From: Antitrichia curtipendula
Lineage: Eukaryota; Streptophyta; Bryopsida; Hypnales; Leucodontaceae
Direction of reading: 5' to 3'
NCBI GenBank assembly: GCA_951230915.1
Contig: OX579635.1
Coordinates: 18,538,001-18,602,000 of the forward strand
DNA: 64,000 bases
The notes under the pieces are model-generated. The model was not told the origin of the DNA and ran no database searches. It saw only the letters and a program-made list of their open reading frames with translations. Positions 1 to 11,024 of this stretch are shown piece after piece. The position numbers and the translations under genes were made by a program. Each line of letters opens with the position of its first letter. The first letter of the stretch is position 1.

Positions 1-808
1 CAAAACGAGAGGTGAAAAAATACAAAAATACTTGGCACAAAATAGTGGACATTTTTAACATTTATCCTTGGTTGGGGCAATGAAGGATCAATCCTCCTTG
101 ATTGTTGAGGACAACCTTAAGCCTAAAACATAACATTGTTAGTCAACCACCAATACCCCCCCCATGGAAGTATAATCCTCTCCTAGATACATGGGGAAGG
201 GAGAATTATAATATAATATAAAGTTAGCCATTGGTTGGGCAAACTAAAAGGTATTGTAAATCTCGTTGAGTTGTCAATCAATGTTGATTGTTGAGCTCCA
301 TTCCTAGACCCTCATCTAAGCTACCCATGGTACACTCAATATGCCAGAGATCTAAATTTTTTGGTAAGTTTCATTATTGGGAGGATCTTGCTTTTTGGAG
401 GGAGTGGAAGGGAGGCCAAGGAGGATTAAACCACGTATTGCCCCATCAAAGGATAAATGTAAAAATTTCCCCTTGTTTTGTGCTACTTAAAATTTGTATT
501 TCTTCATGTCTCATAGCTAATTTGGGGCCTCCTATTGCAAATATGAATTCAAAATTTGAAAATTTAATGATATGTAGCAAATAAAAAATTCCAGTGTTAT
601 CTGTAGGGATAAACCATAGGACAATACAAGGGTCAATCCTCCCCAAGTACACCTAGGCACCCTTGTTAGCATTGAGGATCTAACATGTTCAATATTAGAA
701 AATAGAAAAAGTGTTCCTATTGGCAAATGCTACCCTATGGGCTAGCAAAATCATGTCCCACGATACATATGCATTTTGAAAACCTTGTTGTAACTAGCAA
801 AAAATGTT

Positions 809-962
809 CACAAAATAGTGAAATTGGGTTGCAATTATGTACCAATCCATGCAACACTCATGTTTTATGCATTATTGCATCCTTTTATAGTAACAATATA
901 TATTTATATAAAGTAGAATGTCAAGAAATTAGTGAGGGACAACCTAATTTCACTATTTTGTG
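809..962. repeat. Small MITE with 23-bp inverted termini
   Basis: The left end (809-831) and right end (940-962) are near-perfect inverted repeats starting CACAAAATAGTGAAATT. A related copy starts near 25,135 and ends at 27,017, where it is interrupted by the long inverted repeat around the assembly gap. There is no coding capacity, and I could not settle a target-site duplication. The surrounding 1-1,100 is AT-rich and holds no gene I recognise. Confidence 0.6.
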
Positions 963-1512
963 TTGTCCCAATGTCAATTTTTTTAACCCCAAACATACGA
1001 GGTCCATAAAATGTTCATTTAATCCTTAAATGTTGGGCTGATCACTGTGGGAGAAAGTAGGTTGTGAATAGTACAAGGCGTCAGTGTTGACCGCAGGAGA
1101 ACGCACTATTCATGAGCTATGAACAATGTTACAGAAATGGTGCAATTGCGCAGCTTGGGGGAACAATAGGCCCACACACATGGGGCGCAAGAACTCCGTG
1201 TGATGTCGCAGGTGAGGGTGCGGAAACGCGGGTTAGCCCTTACCCTCCCCTGCAGAGCGAACCAAAACTGAGACCCAACCCTTACGGTGGGTTTACTGCG
1301 CCGAAGTTACTCGAAAGGAGGAAGACCCCTCCTGGATGAACACTATAGCAGTTGACAGCGAGAAGCTCCCCAGCAGCTGCGCAACCTCCTTTCTCCTCCT
1401 TCGGCAGCGGCTCTCTTCTCCTGCGGCCCTTTCTCCTGCGCCAGGCCGTATGCTCCAGGGAGTGTGTTTTAAACTTAAGGAGAGTGAGTTAGGGTTTTGG
1501 GGGGGGGGCATT

Positions 1513-2253
1513 ATGGAGGTTTCAAAAGGGGGTCTACTAGCACTTATGCTTGGTGACGAGGGAGGGGTGGATTTTCAAGGAACTCAAGAGAGAGGGAAAG
1601 GTTTAGGATCATCAAATTTGAAGAGAGAGTGGACGGAGGGAGCTTTGACGTTCCTTCTAGATATGTGTGAGGAGAAATATTGAAAGTACAATCGGAAGCC
1701 GTTCAAGCAAGCGAATTGGGAGACTTTTGCGAGGAAGTTGAATGCACAATTTCCTAATGACGCTCAGAGAACGTGGAGCCAAACTCGTGACAAGTGGAAC
1801 AAGATGAAGAGTACTTACCAAGAGGAGAAGGCCAAGCAAGAAGAGATGAGAGCTCCACCATCTTCTTGGACTCCATGGTATGGAATTTTTTATAATATTT
1901 TTGGTGGTACAACTAGAATAAATGGGGTTCCTCACGGTGTTGACCAAGGTGTACGTCTTCAACATTCTGAGATTCATATTGTGAGTGATGATGAGGAGAA
2001 CACTTTGCCTACCACTCCTCCTATTCCTCCCCCTACATGTGCTACTTCTGCACAGTCTCCTTGCACACAAGCGGTTAATCAACCAGGATGTGAGGGACAG
2101 GTCAACAGAAGTGCTGGAAAAAGAAAGAAAAAATTGGCTATGGCGGAGGATTCTGTTGCCTCCGCCATTACCAATTTCTCAAAAGGTATTCTCGAGGTGG
2201 AGAAAATGAAAATGTCTATTGCAGAAAAAATGATAGACAGTGAGAGAGAGTAG
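1513..2253 (+). pseudogene. PIF/Harbinger ORF1: Myb/SANT-like DNA-binding protein, broken
   Basis: This is the accessory DNA-binding protein that PIF/Harbinger transposons encode beside their transposase. The frame opens at an ATG at 1513 and shows a Myb/SANT-like trihelix pattern: WTEGALTFLLDMCEEKY, then KYNRKPFKQANWETFARKL, then a W-S-Q-T-R-DKWNKMK helix. A Pro/Ser/Thr-rich linker, a basic GKRKKK stretch and a C-terminal helical segment follow. An in-frame TGA at 1681-1683 splits the domain, so this copy is a pseudogene. It converges on the Harbinger transposase fragment at 2,616-2,993, and the two genes would have formed one element before E1 inserted. The upstream start is a guess, because an upstream exon is possible. 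The family call rests on the Myb-like pattern plus the neighbouring transposase. Confidence 0.7.
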
Positions 2254-2615
2254 AGAGATGGCAATGAAGGGCCAATTACAAATGGCCGCTTTGTTTGTTG
2301 AAGTTCTAAAGGGCAAGGACTCTTCTAGTTCTTCTAAGTAGAAACTCCCTCTATGTGTTTGGGTGTTCTAAGACTTTAGAGTATTGGATTGAATTTCCAA
2401 ACTTATATGGAATTTGTTTGGATTTGTTTGGATTTGTTCCAAATTCCACTACATTGAATAAAAGACTTTTTTCCAACTTCTCCTCTATGTACATGTACAG
2501 AAGTATCAATTTTTTGAATCTTGAGAAAATGCAAGCGCAATGTACTCATAATCAATCATCATTAGGGTTTTCCAAAACCCATTCTCTAAACAATTTCTCC
2601 CTCAATCTCTCTCCC

Positions 2616-2993
2616 TCACGGCTCACGCTTTGATGCTTCCCCATCCCTAGCCACTGGTAATCTTGCATTTCCAAATCCAACTAGTGGATCACCTCTCAAA
2701 CGTGCATTAGCCACGTGAGGCTTCGGTTCGTTTAGCAACTCACAATAATTGTGGAGCCAACAACATGCCACGGTGACCCTAGCGGCCCTATCCACTCTAG
2801 AATTGAAATGTTTAAGAATCCTCCACCTGTTCTTCAAAGTGCCAAATGCTTGTTTAATGACAACTCTCCCAGAGTTCATTGAATTGTCAAATCTTTTCTT
2901 CTCGAAGTCGTTCGAGGCTTTCCAATTCTTCATCAAATAAGTGCGGATGGGATATGCAGCATCTCCAATCAAATAAGGAGTACAACGAACATC
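2616..2993 (-). pseudogene. PIF/Harbinger (HARBI1-like) transposase, C-terminal fragment
   Basis: This is the C-terminal half of a HARBI1-type DDE nuclease. It reads DVRCTPYLIGDAAYPI (second catalytic Asp in GDAAYP), then a KNW...FN..RV segment, then QAFGTLKNRWRIL, and ends VTVACCWLHNYCELLNEP, which matches the usual family terminus. The expected third acidic residue (E in V-E-x-AFGxLK) is Lys here (VIKQAFGTLK). The frame is abruptly replaced upstream by E1 sequence at 3,003, and the missing N-terminal half resumes at 16,491. Before E1 inserted, the two parts formed one gene joined at the sequence coding for VLVE/DVRC. Confidence 0.88.
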
Positions 2994-3002
2994 TTCCACC
3001 AG
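2994..3002. repeat. Left target-site duplication of E1
   Basis: TTCCACCAG directly precedes the left terminus of E1. TTCCACTAG follows the right terminus at 16,482-16,490. These are nine bases with one mismatch, inside the interrupted Harbinger transposase reading frame. The exact register is uncertain by about one base. Confidence 0.8.
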
Positions 3003-3181
3003 GGGGATTGCTATTTTGTGTGCGTAGAGATGCAAGCGTAGAGCGTAGAGCATAGATTTGCGAGCATAGAGCGTTAAAAGGTAGTTAATTTTTGGAATGC
3101 GAGCGATAAAGTAAAAGTCATAGAACATTTTAAGGGTGAATACTTTTAAAATCTTTAATAATCACAGACCTATGACCGTGG
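3003..3181. promoter_or_regulatory. E1 left terminal and subterminal region
   Basis: The inverted terminus is followed by tandem GCGTAGAGC-like words (about 3,020-3,075) and then by GACCTATGACCGTGG at 3,167-3,181. The same 15-mer lies about 190 bp inside E2 (42,314-42,328), and its reverse complement is near the right end of E2 (54,108-54,122). Conserved subterminal words of this kind are usual transposase-binding sites. That role is inferred here. Confidence 0.6.
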
Positions 3182-3878
3182 AATGAATTGCAGGAATGTA
3201 GTGCAGAGGGGTTTTATTTTGTCAGTACACGTACCATCAAGAAGATGACAGACGCAAGTATCGGAAACAAGGTTCTATAACCGTGCTGATAAGGATTGTA
3301 AGAGGTGAGAAGATATGATATCTGTGGTTCTGGATTGAGGCAAGAAGAAGAATAGAAGGGAAGCCGAGTGGGAGTGAGGAGATATTGTTTAGGAGATTGT
3401 AAGAGTTAGGGAGAGTACATGATGGAGAATGGGCGCGAAAGAGTGAGGAAGAGCACCTACCGTGGTGATAGACGAACAAATTTTTGTGTGGTTTAGCTTA
3501 TGGGTAGGGTTTAGAAGGGGGAAGCAAACAATTTACGGTGCGAAGACATGGTGGGTTTGTTGTTTAGGGTGATTCCGAAACACTTGGAAGATAGACGTAG
3601 TCGGCCGCAACAGCGGAAATGTGTTTAGGGATTCAGAAAACGAGGAAGGCTTAGATATGAGACAGACATTTAATGAATAGGGTAGAAATTCATGTCATGC
3701 ACTTACAGGATTAGTTGGAAATACTCCAAGAACTTCTACTGGATTTGATTATGGAGCAAGTTTAAAACAACAACAACTCCTTGTGCAGAAACTCTGGCGG
3801 TGGTCCTTCAAGTCTCACCGCCTTTTCTTTAAAGTAGGGGAGAGGATCACATTGTGATAATAGGACTATTCATACTCA

Positions 3879-6800
3879 CTATGCACCGTAGTGTTTAAGT
3901 AGCAGAATCTGTAGAACTTGTTTTACTTCATTCCAGCTGAAACTAGGAGCGTGCGTAAAGATATGTACCTCGGGATCTAACTTACAAACTATGATGAATA
4001 TGTAGTACAAGTGCTTACAGTACGTCCATGCTCCTCGCTTGCCAAGTGACTTTTGTGACATGTCTTTGAATGATGGGCAGTCGCAGCTTGGGAATTGACC
4101 AATCGTCAGCAAATACCTAGAGACCTTAGAAATATTTCTAGACTCTAATGTAACAATGCAGCCGAGAGCTGGAGGAGGAACCATCAGAATACTGCAGATC
4201 TCCCCAACAATAGACAAAGCAGAGGCGCAGTTGTTGTGGTGCTTCGTTGTTGGAGCGGTAGGGTTCCTTCGAATGTTTTTCCCGTATTGCTTGGTGGGGT
4301 GATCTGAAGGATTTGGAGGAGAAGGATAGTTGCTGAGGTTTATAGAAATCCCTTCTGCAAACAACTTTCGAGGGGATAGCTCCACGCGCTCCATGAAGTT
4401 AAATCCGGCATTTTCGAGAGTTAGAATCTCTTTCCTTGTCAAGTTTGTGCCCATTTTAACAGGCCAAACATCAGGAACTATAGGTTTAGAAACTACCCAT
4501 TTTCGCCGAGTTCCATTGACACAGCGATTGATGTCATCATTGCAAAAAAAAAAACTGCATATTTTCCAATCTGACCTTCTTGTAATTGTCCATCAAGTCG
4601 GTGTAAGTTGGGGCAGGTGTACTTCGATTGTCTTGCACAATCCTTGCCACGCATTTCTTTTTAGTCTTGGCCTGCAGAGCAAAGCAAGCTTTCGTAGATG
4701 TCCTCGGGAGTCTTGCAATATGCCACTGCCGCTCATCGCAAACGGTCTCCTGAACTGATTTGACATGCTGTGTTGGAGAATGAGTCAATGGTGACTTGAG
4801 TGGGGGAGTAGTGCCTTCTCCTGGTCGAAGTTCGAATTCTGACTGAGGTTCCTCAGCAGTGAGATCAATAATCTCCGGATTGAGCCGTTGGGCCTTGCGC
4901 CTTGGGCGGGAGACACTAATCTTGTCGGGGCGGTGCGAGTCGAATTTTGATCCGGGAGGGAGATCTGCCTTTCCCTTCAAGGAAACAAAAATTTCCTCCC
5001 CTTCTAGATGAGGATCACGTGTGCAGAAGACGTTAGCACCAGGCATATTGGCGAAGGCGGCATGAAGAACCTTTGAATTTCCGGATCGTTGAGCAGTGCG
5101 TTGAGCAGCACGAAGACGAATTTCTTCTTTCCCCAGACCAGTACCTGGCTTTTCACCCTTCAGGAATTGATAGTAGGCAACAACCTACATGAATGCTCTG
5201 ACCATGTCATCGACAGAAGCAACATACAAGTCACTGCCTCTTTTGCCAAACTGTTGCAGCCACTTGTTGTGAATTGACTCTACCAAATTACATGAGGGCA
5301 TCTCTGCCAATTCGGTTGGTGACAGGTCCTGCACGCAATCCTACATGATGAGTGTTGAAACAAGGAATATGAACTCAAAGCATTTGGTGAATAGAAAGGA
5401 AGAGACTAAAGAACCAGCACTACTGAGGAGTAGTGCCGATATCGGCATCCTGAGTGCACGGTGAACGAAAGGAAGAGACTAAAGAACTAGCACTACTGAG
5501 GAGTAGTGCCAATATCGGCATCCTGAGTGCACGGTGAACGAAAGGAAGAGACTAAAGAACCAGCACTACTAAGGAGTAGTGCCGATATCGGCATCCTGAG
5601 TGCACGGTGTGCAAAACGAAGAGAAGAAACGAGTGAAGGCCGCACTTACCAATTCCATGAATCCTCCCCATTAACGGTAACGAAAATGCCAGAATGCTAG
5701 CCATAAGTCGAGTCTTGGAAGTCCTTCATCAGTTGAAGCGCCAGATGATAACCACCATGCACGGATGGCCAAATACCTACTTTGAACTTCTTCCAATGAT
5801 ACCGAGTTCTTGTATTGTTTACAAAGGCGTCGATGTTGATCCTGTAGGTCTGCCCTGATATCTGCCTTGGTGTGTTTCTCCAGTGATTGCGTCCAATGAA
5901 AAAGGCAAGTCCTCTCGCGGTTGATCATAGGGATTGCTGAGTCACCAGAACCGTACACAATACGTACCGCATTCCAATTTGCCTATGCACTGTCAGCCAT
6001 GAATCCTTTGAAATTTGGATTAGTAACATCATGCCTAGCAGACACAGCATTCAGATTTTTCCAAAACACTTGTTGAGCTGCCACATCTTCAGATTGCATG
6101 TTGCAAACAGCAATCGTCATGACGCGGCAGTATGTGGAGTCATAGACATGACAAGCCATTGTGGTCCAAGACTTCACCTGTTTGACATGGTCGAACATCA
6201 TCCACGCGTTTTCCAAATCACCTCCGGGTTGCATACGCCTCACCAAGTCGACTCCACTTCCAGAGCCCAACTCCGCCATCTTAAAAATGAAGACCTTGTC
6301 AGAATCCGTGCCTTATCCCGGAAACCTGTTCTCCTGGATGAAGGCCAATTGCTGACCCCTCTCAGTTTGGTGATGCTATCAAGAACTCCAAAACGACGGG
6401 GGTATCGAAAAGTGGTTACCTTGTTTCTGATACTGGGAGATGACATTTGCTTAAATTTGTCCAGGACAGGGATCAGTTCCTCTATTGCTAGAGTCTTTTG
6501 AGACACACCTTCCGGACATAAAAGTAGTTCGCCAAGGTACTCCTTACTCGCCTCAAGGACAATGGCAGAGTTTGTTGCTGATGGAGTCTTTTCTACATGT
6601 TCACCAATAAGACTACGAAGTTTGGCAGTTGACTCTCGATAATTTCCTTGTTTCACTGGATGTGAATGGAATCCGAGATGGATACAAGCACGGGTCATGT
6701 GACTGGGGCCGTAAACGTAATATATCTTAGCAAGGCAACTATCTAGGCAAGTAGGCTTAACCAGGCAGAGGGCACAGACGACGGTAGAATTAGAGGGGGG

Positions 6801-7757
6801 ATCAGATCCGGGAACGAAGGCAGAGGAAGCAAGACCGTCCCACTCAGTTTCATTTGACGTAGACAAACGGTTGGGCCGACTTATATATTCGCAAGCGGTA
6901 TTCGTGCATCGTAGATGTCCCAGGCAATTGGACAATCTGAAAGAAAGTTGAGATGCTGACTGAATATGCGTAGTAGCTGTTCGATTCCAAGCGTGTCCGT
7001 CATCCTTTTTATCCATGCCATGCAGTTGTCCGGCCTTGGTGGATAGCGGATACTTCCGCATCGGTGGGAGCTCAAAGATAATATCACCATTAAAATCCGG
7101 GGCAGATATTCTACCTTCTCTATTGTAATTGAATTGTAATTTAACTTGCTAAGAATTGACCTAGCGCCCTTGGTTGTATTCAACTGGCGTAGGCAGGAGA
7201 CGATACTTTCAGCATGTGGCAAGGGAGGCTTGGAAGTGGATGGACCTAAGCGACGGGAGGAACCAGACTCAAGAACGGAAGGTGCATGTACGAGCGTGGG
7301 TCCTATAAGGTTGGGAGTAGTAAAGTCTGGCTTTGAAGGGACGCAATCACTATCATAATCATCAGTAAGAAGCAGGACTGGACCATCGCCATGCTCTAAT
7401 TTGACATTCCAAAGCATTGGAGTGACTACTGATGTTGTGGAAGAACGTCTCGCTGAAGAATCGACTGCATTGTCCTTCATTCCATACACGTGGTAGTTTC
7501 CAGGTGACAAAGACCAGACCTCACCGCCAAGAGTCACACGACATCTGCGCTACAGTGTGAGTGACTTGCCTCGAACCTGGGTCAATAATGTCCAAATCCA
7601 AATGCAAAGTACCTTCCACAATCTGGAACCTAGAAGCCAAACGAGAACCTGTAATTCTAGCGAGGCCATCCTCCTCTACAACAAAAGAAATCGGCACTGC
7701 CAATCCATCTCCTCAAATTAGAACCGTATTGAGGATGGCATCCTCCAAAGTAGACAT
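3879..7757 (-). pseudogene. E1 Mutator-like transposase (WRKY/GCM zinc finger, DDE, SWIM), degraded
   Basis: Two exons are visible, 7757-5650 and 5338-3879, separated by a GT-AG intron (5,339-5,649). Aligned by eye with the E2 copy, the order is as follows. First comes an N-terminal region, then a Cys/His-rich finger (C-x3-H-x2-C...C-x2-C, ending HLGFHSHP) that resembles WRKY/GCM fingers. The DDE core follows, with Asp in MMFDHVKQ, Asp in GFMADSA, CLFHW, and Glu in PSCNLVESIHNKWL. A C-terminal SWIM finger (CDCPSF...YCKH) ends the protein. Disruptions are TGA at 7,713-7,715, frame changes near 7,530, 7,098 and 6,330, an in-frame TAG near 5,982 where E2 has Gln, a TAA at 5,671-5,673 where E2 has Gln, and a frameshift in an A/T homopolymer at about 4,546-4,556. 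The gene is almost certainly inactive. The family call is firm from domain order and from the 9-bp duplication. Confidence 0.82.
5392..5610. repeat. Three 73-bp tandem repeats with palindrome, in transposase intron
   Basis: Three copies of a 73-bp unit lie wholly within the intron of the E1 transposase gene. Each holds a hairpin (AGCACTACT...AGTAGTGC) that runs directly into TGCCGATATCGGCA. The palindrome lies at 5,434-5,447, 5,507-5,520 (one base changed) and 5,580-5,593. The same palindrome recurs in two introns of the methyltransferase gene on the other arm of E1. Confidence 0.9.
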
Positions 7758-8578
7758 GGCAATCCTAAATCTGAAGGAGGGAATACAACAGACATGCAGA
7801 ACAAGGAAATGAAAAATGTCGCTACCGAATTCCTTGAATAAGAAACGTAGTGCTTGAGGACTACGTCAATTTAGTCATTTCATTTAATAACCAAAGACAT
7901 GTCACCATTTAGTAGTACAAGAAAGCATTGTATTACTGAACCGAATTTGGTGGTACACGTTCCATTCAAATAGTATCCGTTCCTAGTTACAAAGGACATT
8001 GTTGGATCTGCAGCCAGTTGGAACCGGCAGCATATCTGTAGATCCTGCACAGACAACAGAGTGTCTCATTAGACTAAATTCTCTAAGTATGCGTGGTTAT
8101 AAAAGCAGTCCTTGAAATTATTATTAAAAAGGCAATTAGTCTCTGAACAGCTACAACTACTGCACACGTAATTAGAAGCAAGTAGGCTCTTAACTAGTAA
8201 ATCTTCCATAAATTGACCTCCCTCCAGACAACCGTCAATTGAAGTGTCAGAATATTCAAACCGCGAATTGGTAGCGGGACCAACTCTTAAGAACGGCAAC
8301 TGCCTTTACGATATTCATTTTTATAATAAATCAGTCATGACGGCGCCATGGGATTGAATATACCAAATTGTCATCAGTGGACATTGGCTCGTGAGAATGG
8401 CGACATGCCATTGGTGTTTCTAACATGATCCCTAACATCCCGTTGGGCTGTAGAACTAAGTCATTATGGCGCAAGCACTTGAAATAATACCAACATAGGT
8501 ATTATGATACATATATAGAACTAGGGTAATAAGTATTGCGGGGAGTGGAGCAGACAATCAATTCCTACGTCCTTCAGA
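7758..8578. other. E1 central spacer between divergent genes
   Basis: This stretch separates the leftward transposase start from the rightward small ORF and presumably holds divergent promoters. I see no clear coding sequence or conserved core promoter to name. The short open frame on the minus strand at 8,069-8,299 shows no recognisable domain. Confidence 0.5.
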
Positions 8579-9007
8579 ATGCCGAAGAGACGAAAACGAC
8601 AAGCTTTGTATTTTACAGACCAGAAGCGTTTGAAGAAGTCTCGGATTATGAGGGAGTTGCGGTCACATTGTCGCATAGCTGATGTAGGAGAGACAGTTAG
8701 AGTCCTTCAATTTGGTAGCGAAGAACCATTAGATAGCGAATTGCAGGGTCTTCCATCAGCTAGCCTTACAGAAATTGCAGAGGAGACGATGGGGGCAGAA
8801 CTTCCAGAGAAGTCCTCCCCAGCTAGCAGCGCAAGTGGAAGCTCTCCTGATGAGTGTGTCTTGGATCGTGGCAAGCGATCGAGTAGAAAGGGCATTAGAG
8901 AGCAAGGTATTGTGACAATGAAATTTTTGGTTGGTTTCCTCTCATCATTGTTGGTGATTTTTAAGGTGTTATCACAAGCATCTTCTGCAAACGCATTGCA
9001 AGCGTGA
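8579..9007 (+). CDS. Small basic ORF or 5' exon upstream of E1 methyltransferase gene
   Basis: This is a 142-residue frame. It starts with a strongly basic segment (MPKRRKRQALYF, then QKRLKKSRIMRELRS) that could be a nuclear localisation or DNA-contacting region. A Ser/Glu-rich middle and a hydrophobic tail (FLVGFLSSLLVIFKVL) follow. A consensus splice donor, GTGAGT at 9,004, falls just before the stop, so this may be a 5' exon. E2 has a basic ORF in the same position (47,187-47,399) that also ends at a donor and joins the downstream gene in frame. For E1 I found no acceptor that keeps the frame into the exon at 10,676. No domain family is recognised. Confidence 0.4.
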   Translation: MPKRRKRQALYFTDQKRLKKSRIMRELRSHCRIADVGETVRVLQFGSEEPLDSELQGLPSASLTEIAEETMGAELPEKSSPASSASGSSPDECVLDRGKRSSRKGIREQGIVTMKFLVGFLSSLLVIFKVLSQASSANALQA

Positions 9008-9737
9008 GTTGCTAGAGGGTTTACCACTTCGGGAAGACAACCCGCGTCATATTTGAAGTAGTAAGGACATTTAGCAATATTTGACAGCTTTGTAGGATCT
9101 CAAACGCTAAAGATGGTTGCTGGAGAAGTAACTTCTAATTCAAAATGCTAGTACAAGAGAGGCCGAGAGAGTGATCAATGACATTGGAAGTTTCAGGAGT
9201 TGAGTAATTAGTGGGATTGTGAATTAAGTGGAGTTGAGTTTCTTGTCTATCGGGAGACGTCGGAATTTATTCTAGAGTTCGCCAATCCTGGTCTTATTGG
9301 CCCGTAAGTACTAACCAAAAAGGAAAGAATGTTATTCGCGGGGCTTCATAAATGATTTGCGTATAGACACGCATGGAGAATTGAATTAATTCATGATAGA
9401 CACGCTTCCAGTGAAAATATCAACAAGGAAAGAAAAAACGAAAACTAGTGGGAATAAATTTTTGGTTTGTTGTCCGGAGTGATTTCACATGGCTAGTTCC
9501 TATGGAAGCAACACCGTCTACGAAAAAACTCGTATCTGTCCAGGAGCCACAATCTGAGTAAGGCATCAGGGTTCCGTTTAGCGGCAGGTTGAACTAGTCG
9601 GCCAGGGCATGTGATTCTCGGACGGCGTTGACGATTGGGTTCGGGATTCGATTTGGCAACACTCGCTAGGGTTTCGGTACTCGTCTTTGCTGTCGACCTC
9701 GGTACTCTTTTGCTCTTGGACGCCGCACTAGTTCATG
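9008..9737. other. E1 spacer with no gene seen
   Basis: AT-rich non-coding sequence lies between the small basic ORF and the minisatellite. I see no domain-bearing frame or structured repeat in it. It could be intron or 5' leader of the rightward gene. Confidence 0.5.
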
Positions 9738-10345
9738 CTTGGACACACAGCCAGGGATCGGGACTCCTTAGCTTTCGGGTCTTGAAGTTGTTCATGCTTT
9801 GAACACCGGTAGGGTTTCAGTAGTCTTCTGCTCTCGGATCCGGTACTGTTAATGCTTGGACACACCCAGAGTCTCGGAATTCTTTAGCTCTCGGATGTCG
9901 CAAATGTTAGTGCTTGCACACAAGCCAGGGATCAGTGGTCTTGAATTCTTATCTCCGCGACTTGTTCAAGCTTGGAAACACGCTAGGGTCTCGGTACTCG
10001 TTTGCTCTTCGTTTCCTTACTTCTTTTTTCTTGGACACACGCCAGGGTCTCGGTACTCTCTTGCTCTTGGATCCAGTACTTTATTATGCTTGGACACACA
10101 CCAGGTTCTCGGTACTCCTTTGCTCTCGGATCCAGTACTTCATTCTGTTTTTTATGTTTGGACACACGCCAGATCCTGGTACTCTTTTGCCCGCGGGTCC
10201 GTTTCTTCTTTATGCTTGGATGCAAGCCAGGGACAGGTTCTCTATTGCTATCGGACCCGGTCCCGTTTCATGCTTTGACAAATCCCAGGGATAAATCCTC
10301 CCTTGCTCTCAGATCGGGTACTTGTCAACGCTTGGATACTAGTCA
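9738..10345. repeat. Degenerate ~60-bp minisatellite, about 11 units
   Basis: A unit resembling TGCTTGGACACACGCCAGGG followed by a TCTCGGTACTC...TTGCTCTCGGATCC segment recurs about every 55-67 bases, with anchors near 9,738, 9,798, 9,853, 9,913, 9,968, 10,030, 10,088, 10,155, 10,213, 10,270 and 10,330. The array keeps all three forward frames open and creates overlapping spurious ORFs. It lies 330 bp upstream of the first ATG of the ParB-methyltransferase gene, where it could be leader or promoter sequence. E2 has no counterpart. Confidence 0.85.
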
Positions 10346-10874
10346 GGAAGTTCACCAGATTCTAATACTCCGCAACATCCCGAGTTGGGATAATCGAAAG
10401 ATTTACGTTTCTCCAGTCCTGTTTAGGGTGCTCGCGAGAATTTCGTCCAATTTGCTAGAAATTCACTTTAGGGATTTCAATCTTCATTCGCAAGCCTTTG
10501 ATTTTATTGAAGGAGTCAACCAGGGCGATACATTTGGCTCGTTTCATACTACTCAGTCAAGTTTGCAGTTACGATTCACTATTTTCTTTATTAATTTGTT
10601 GTCCGTTCCACCGTTCACTTTCATGAATTCACTGAAGCCTCACGAGAATGTTGGATTCCAGCAGGTTCTGCCAAGATGGACAGTGAAGGCGCAAATCCGT
10701 CACCAACCAGCACAGACAAAGCGGAACTGGAGTGGCAGAAAAAGCGCAACGAGGAGGAAGGAACGGACACCACATGAGGTAAAATTCCCAAGCTTGGTGC
10801 ATGTTTTGTCAACACTCATATGTGCAATGAATTGCATTTGTACTCATAAAAACGAAGCACCGCCTTAGAGGGTT

Positions 10875-11024
10875 GGAGGTAGTGCCGATGTCGGCACCAC
10901 CTCCAAGGGGGGGCTTTACAAATCCGCAGCGCCCCCTTGGAGGCACTGCCGATGTCGGCAGCGCCTCCATGGCGGGGCTGCGGTTTTGCAAAGCAACCTT
11001 GTGGAGGTGGTGCCGACGTCTGCA
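10875..11024. repeat. Three palindromes at exact 64-bp spacing, methyltransferase intron 1
   Basis: TGCCGATGTCGGCA occurs at 10,883-10,896 and 10,947-10,960, and a variant at 11,011-11,024. They are spaced exactly 64 bp apart inside the first intron (10,779-11,091). The first two are cores of larger GGAGG...CCTCC palindromes (10,875-10,904 and 10,939-10,968) that could extrude as 30-base hairpins. They share their core with the repeats in the transposase intron at 5,392-5,610. Confidence 0.9.

Noticed and set aside
1112..1339. GC-richer 75-codon frame as a gene
   Set aside because: No domain, short, and adjacent to Harbinger sequence; more likely transposon leader or terminal DNA.
5392..5610. 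Regularly spaced palindromic repeats as a CRISPR array
   Set aside because: The 73-bp units are full tandem copies without unique spacers, inside a eukaryotic intron.
9856..10868. Overlapping long frames of 126-288 codons on the plus strand
   Set aside because: They are produced by the ~60-bp minisatellite, which is open in all three frames. The translations repeat the same low-complexity pattern in different frames and match no family.
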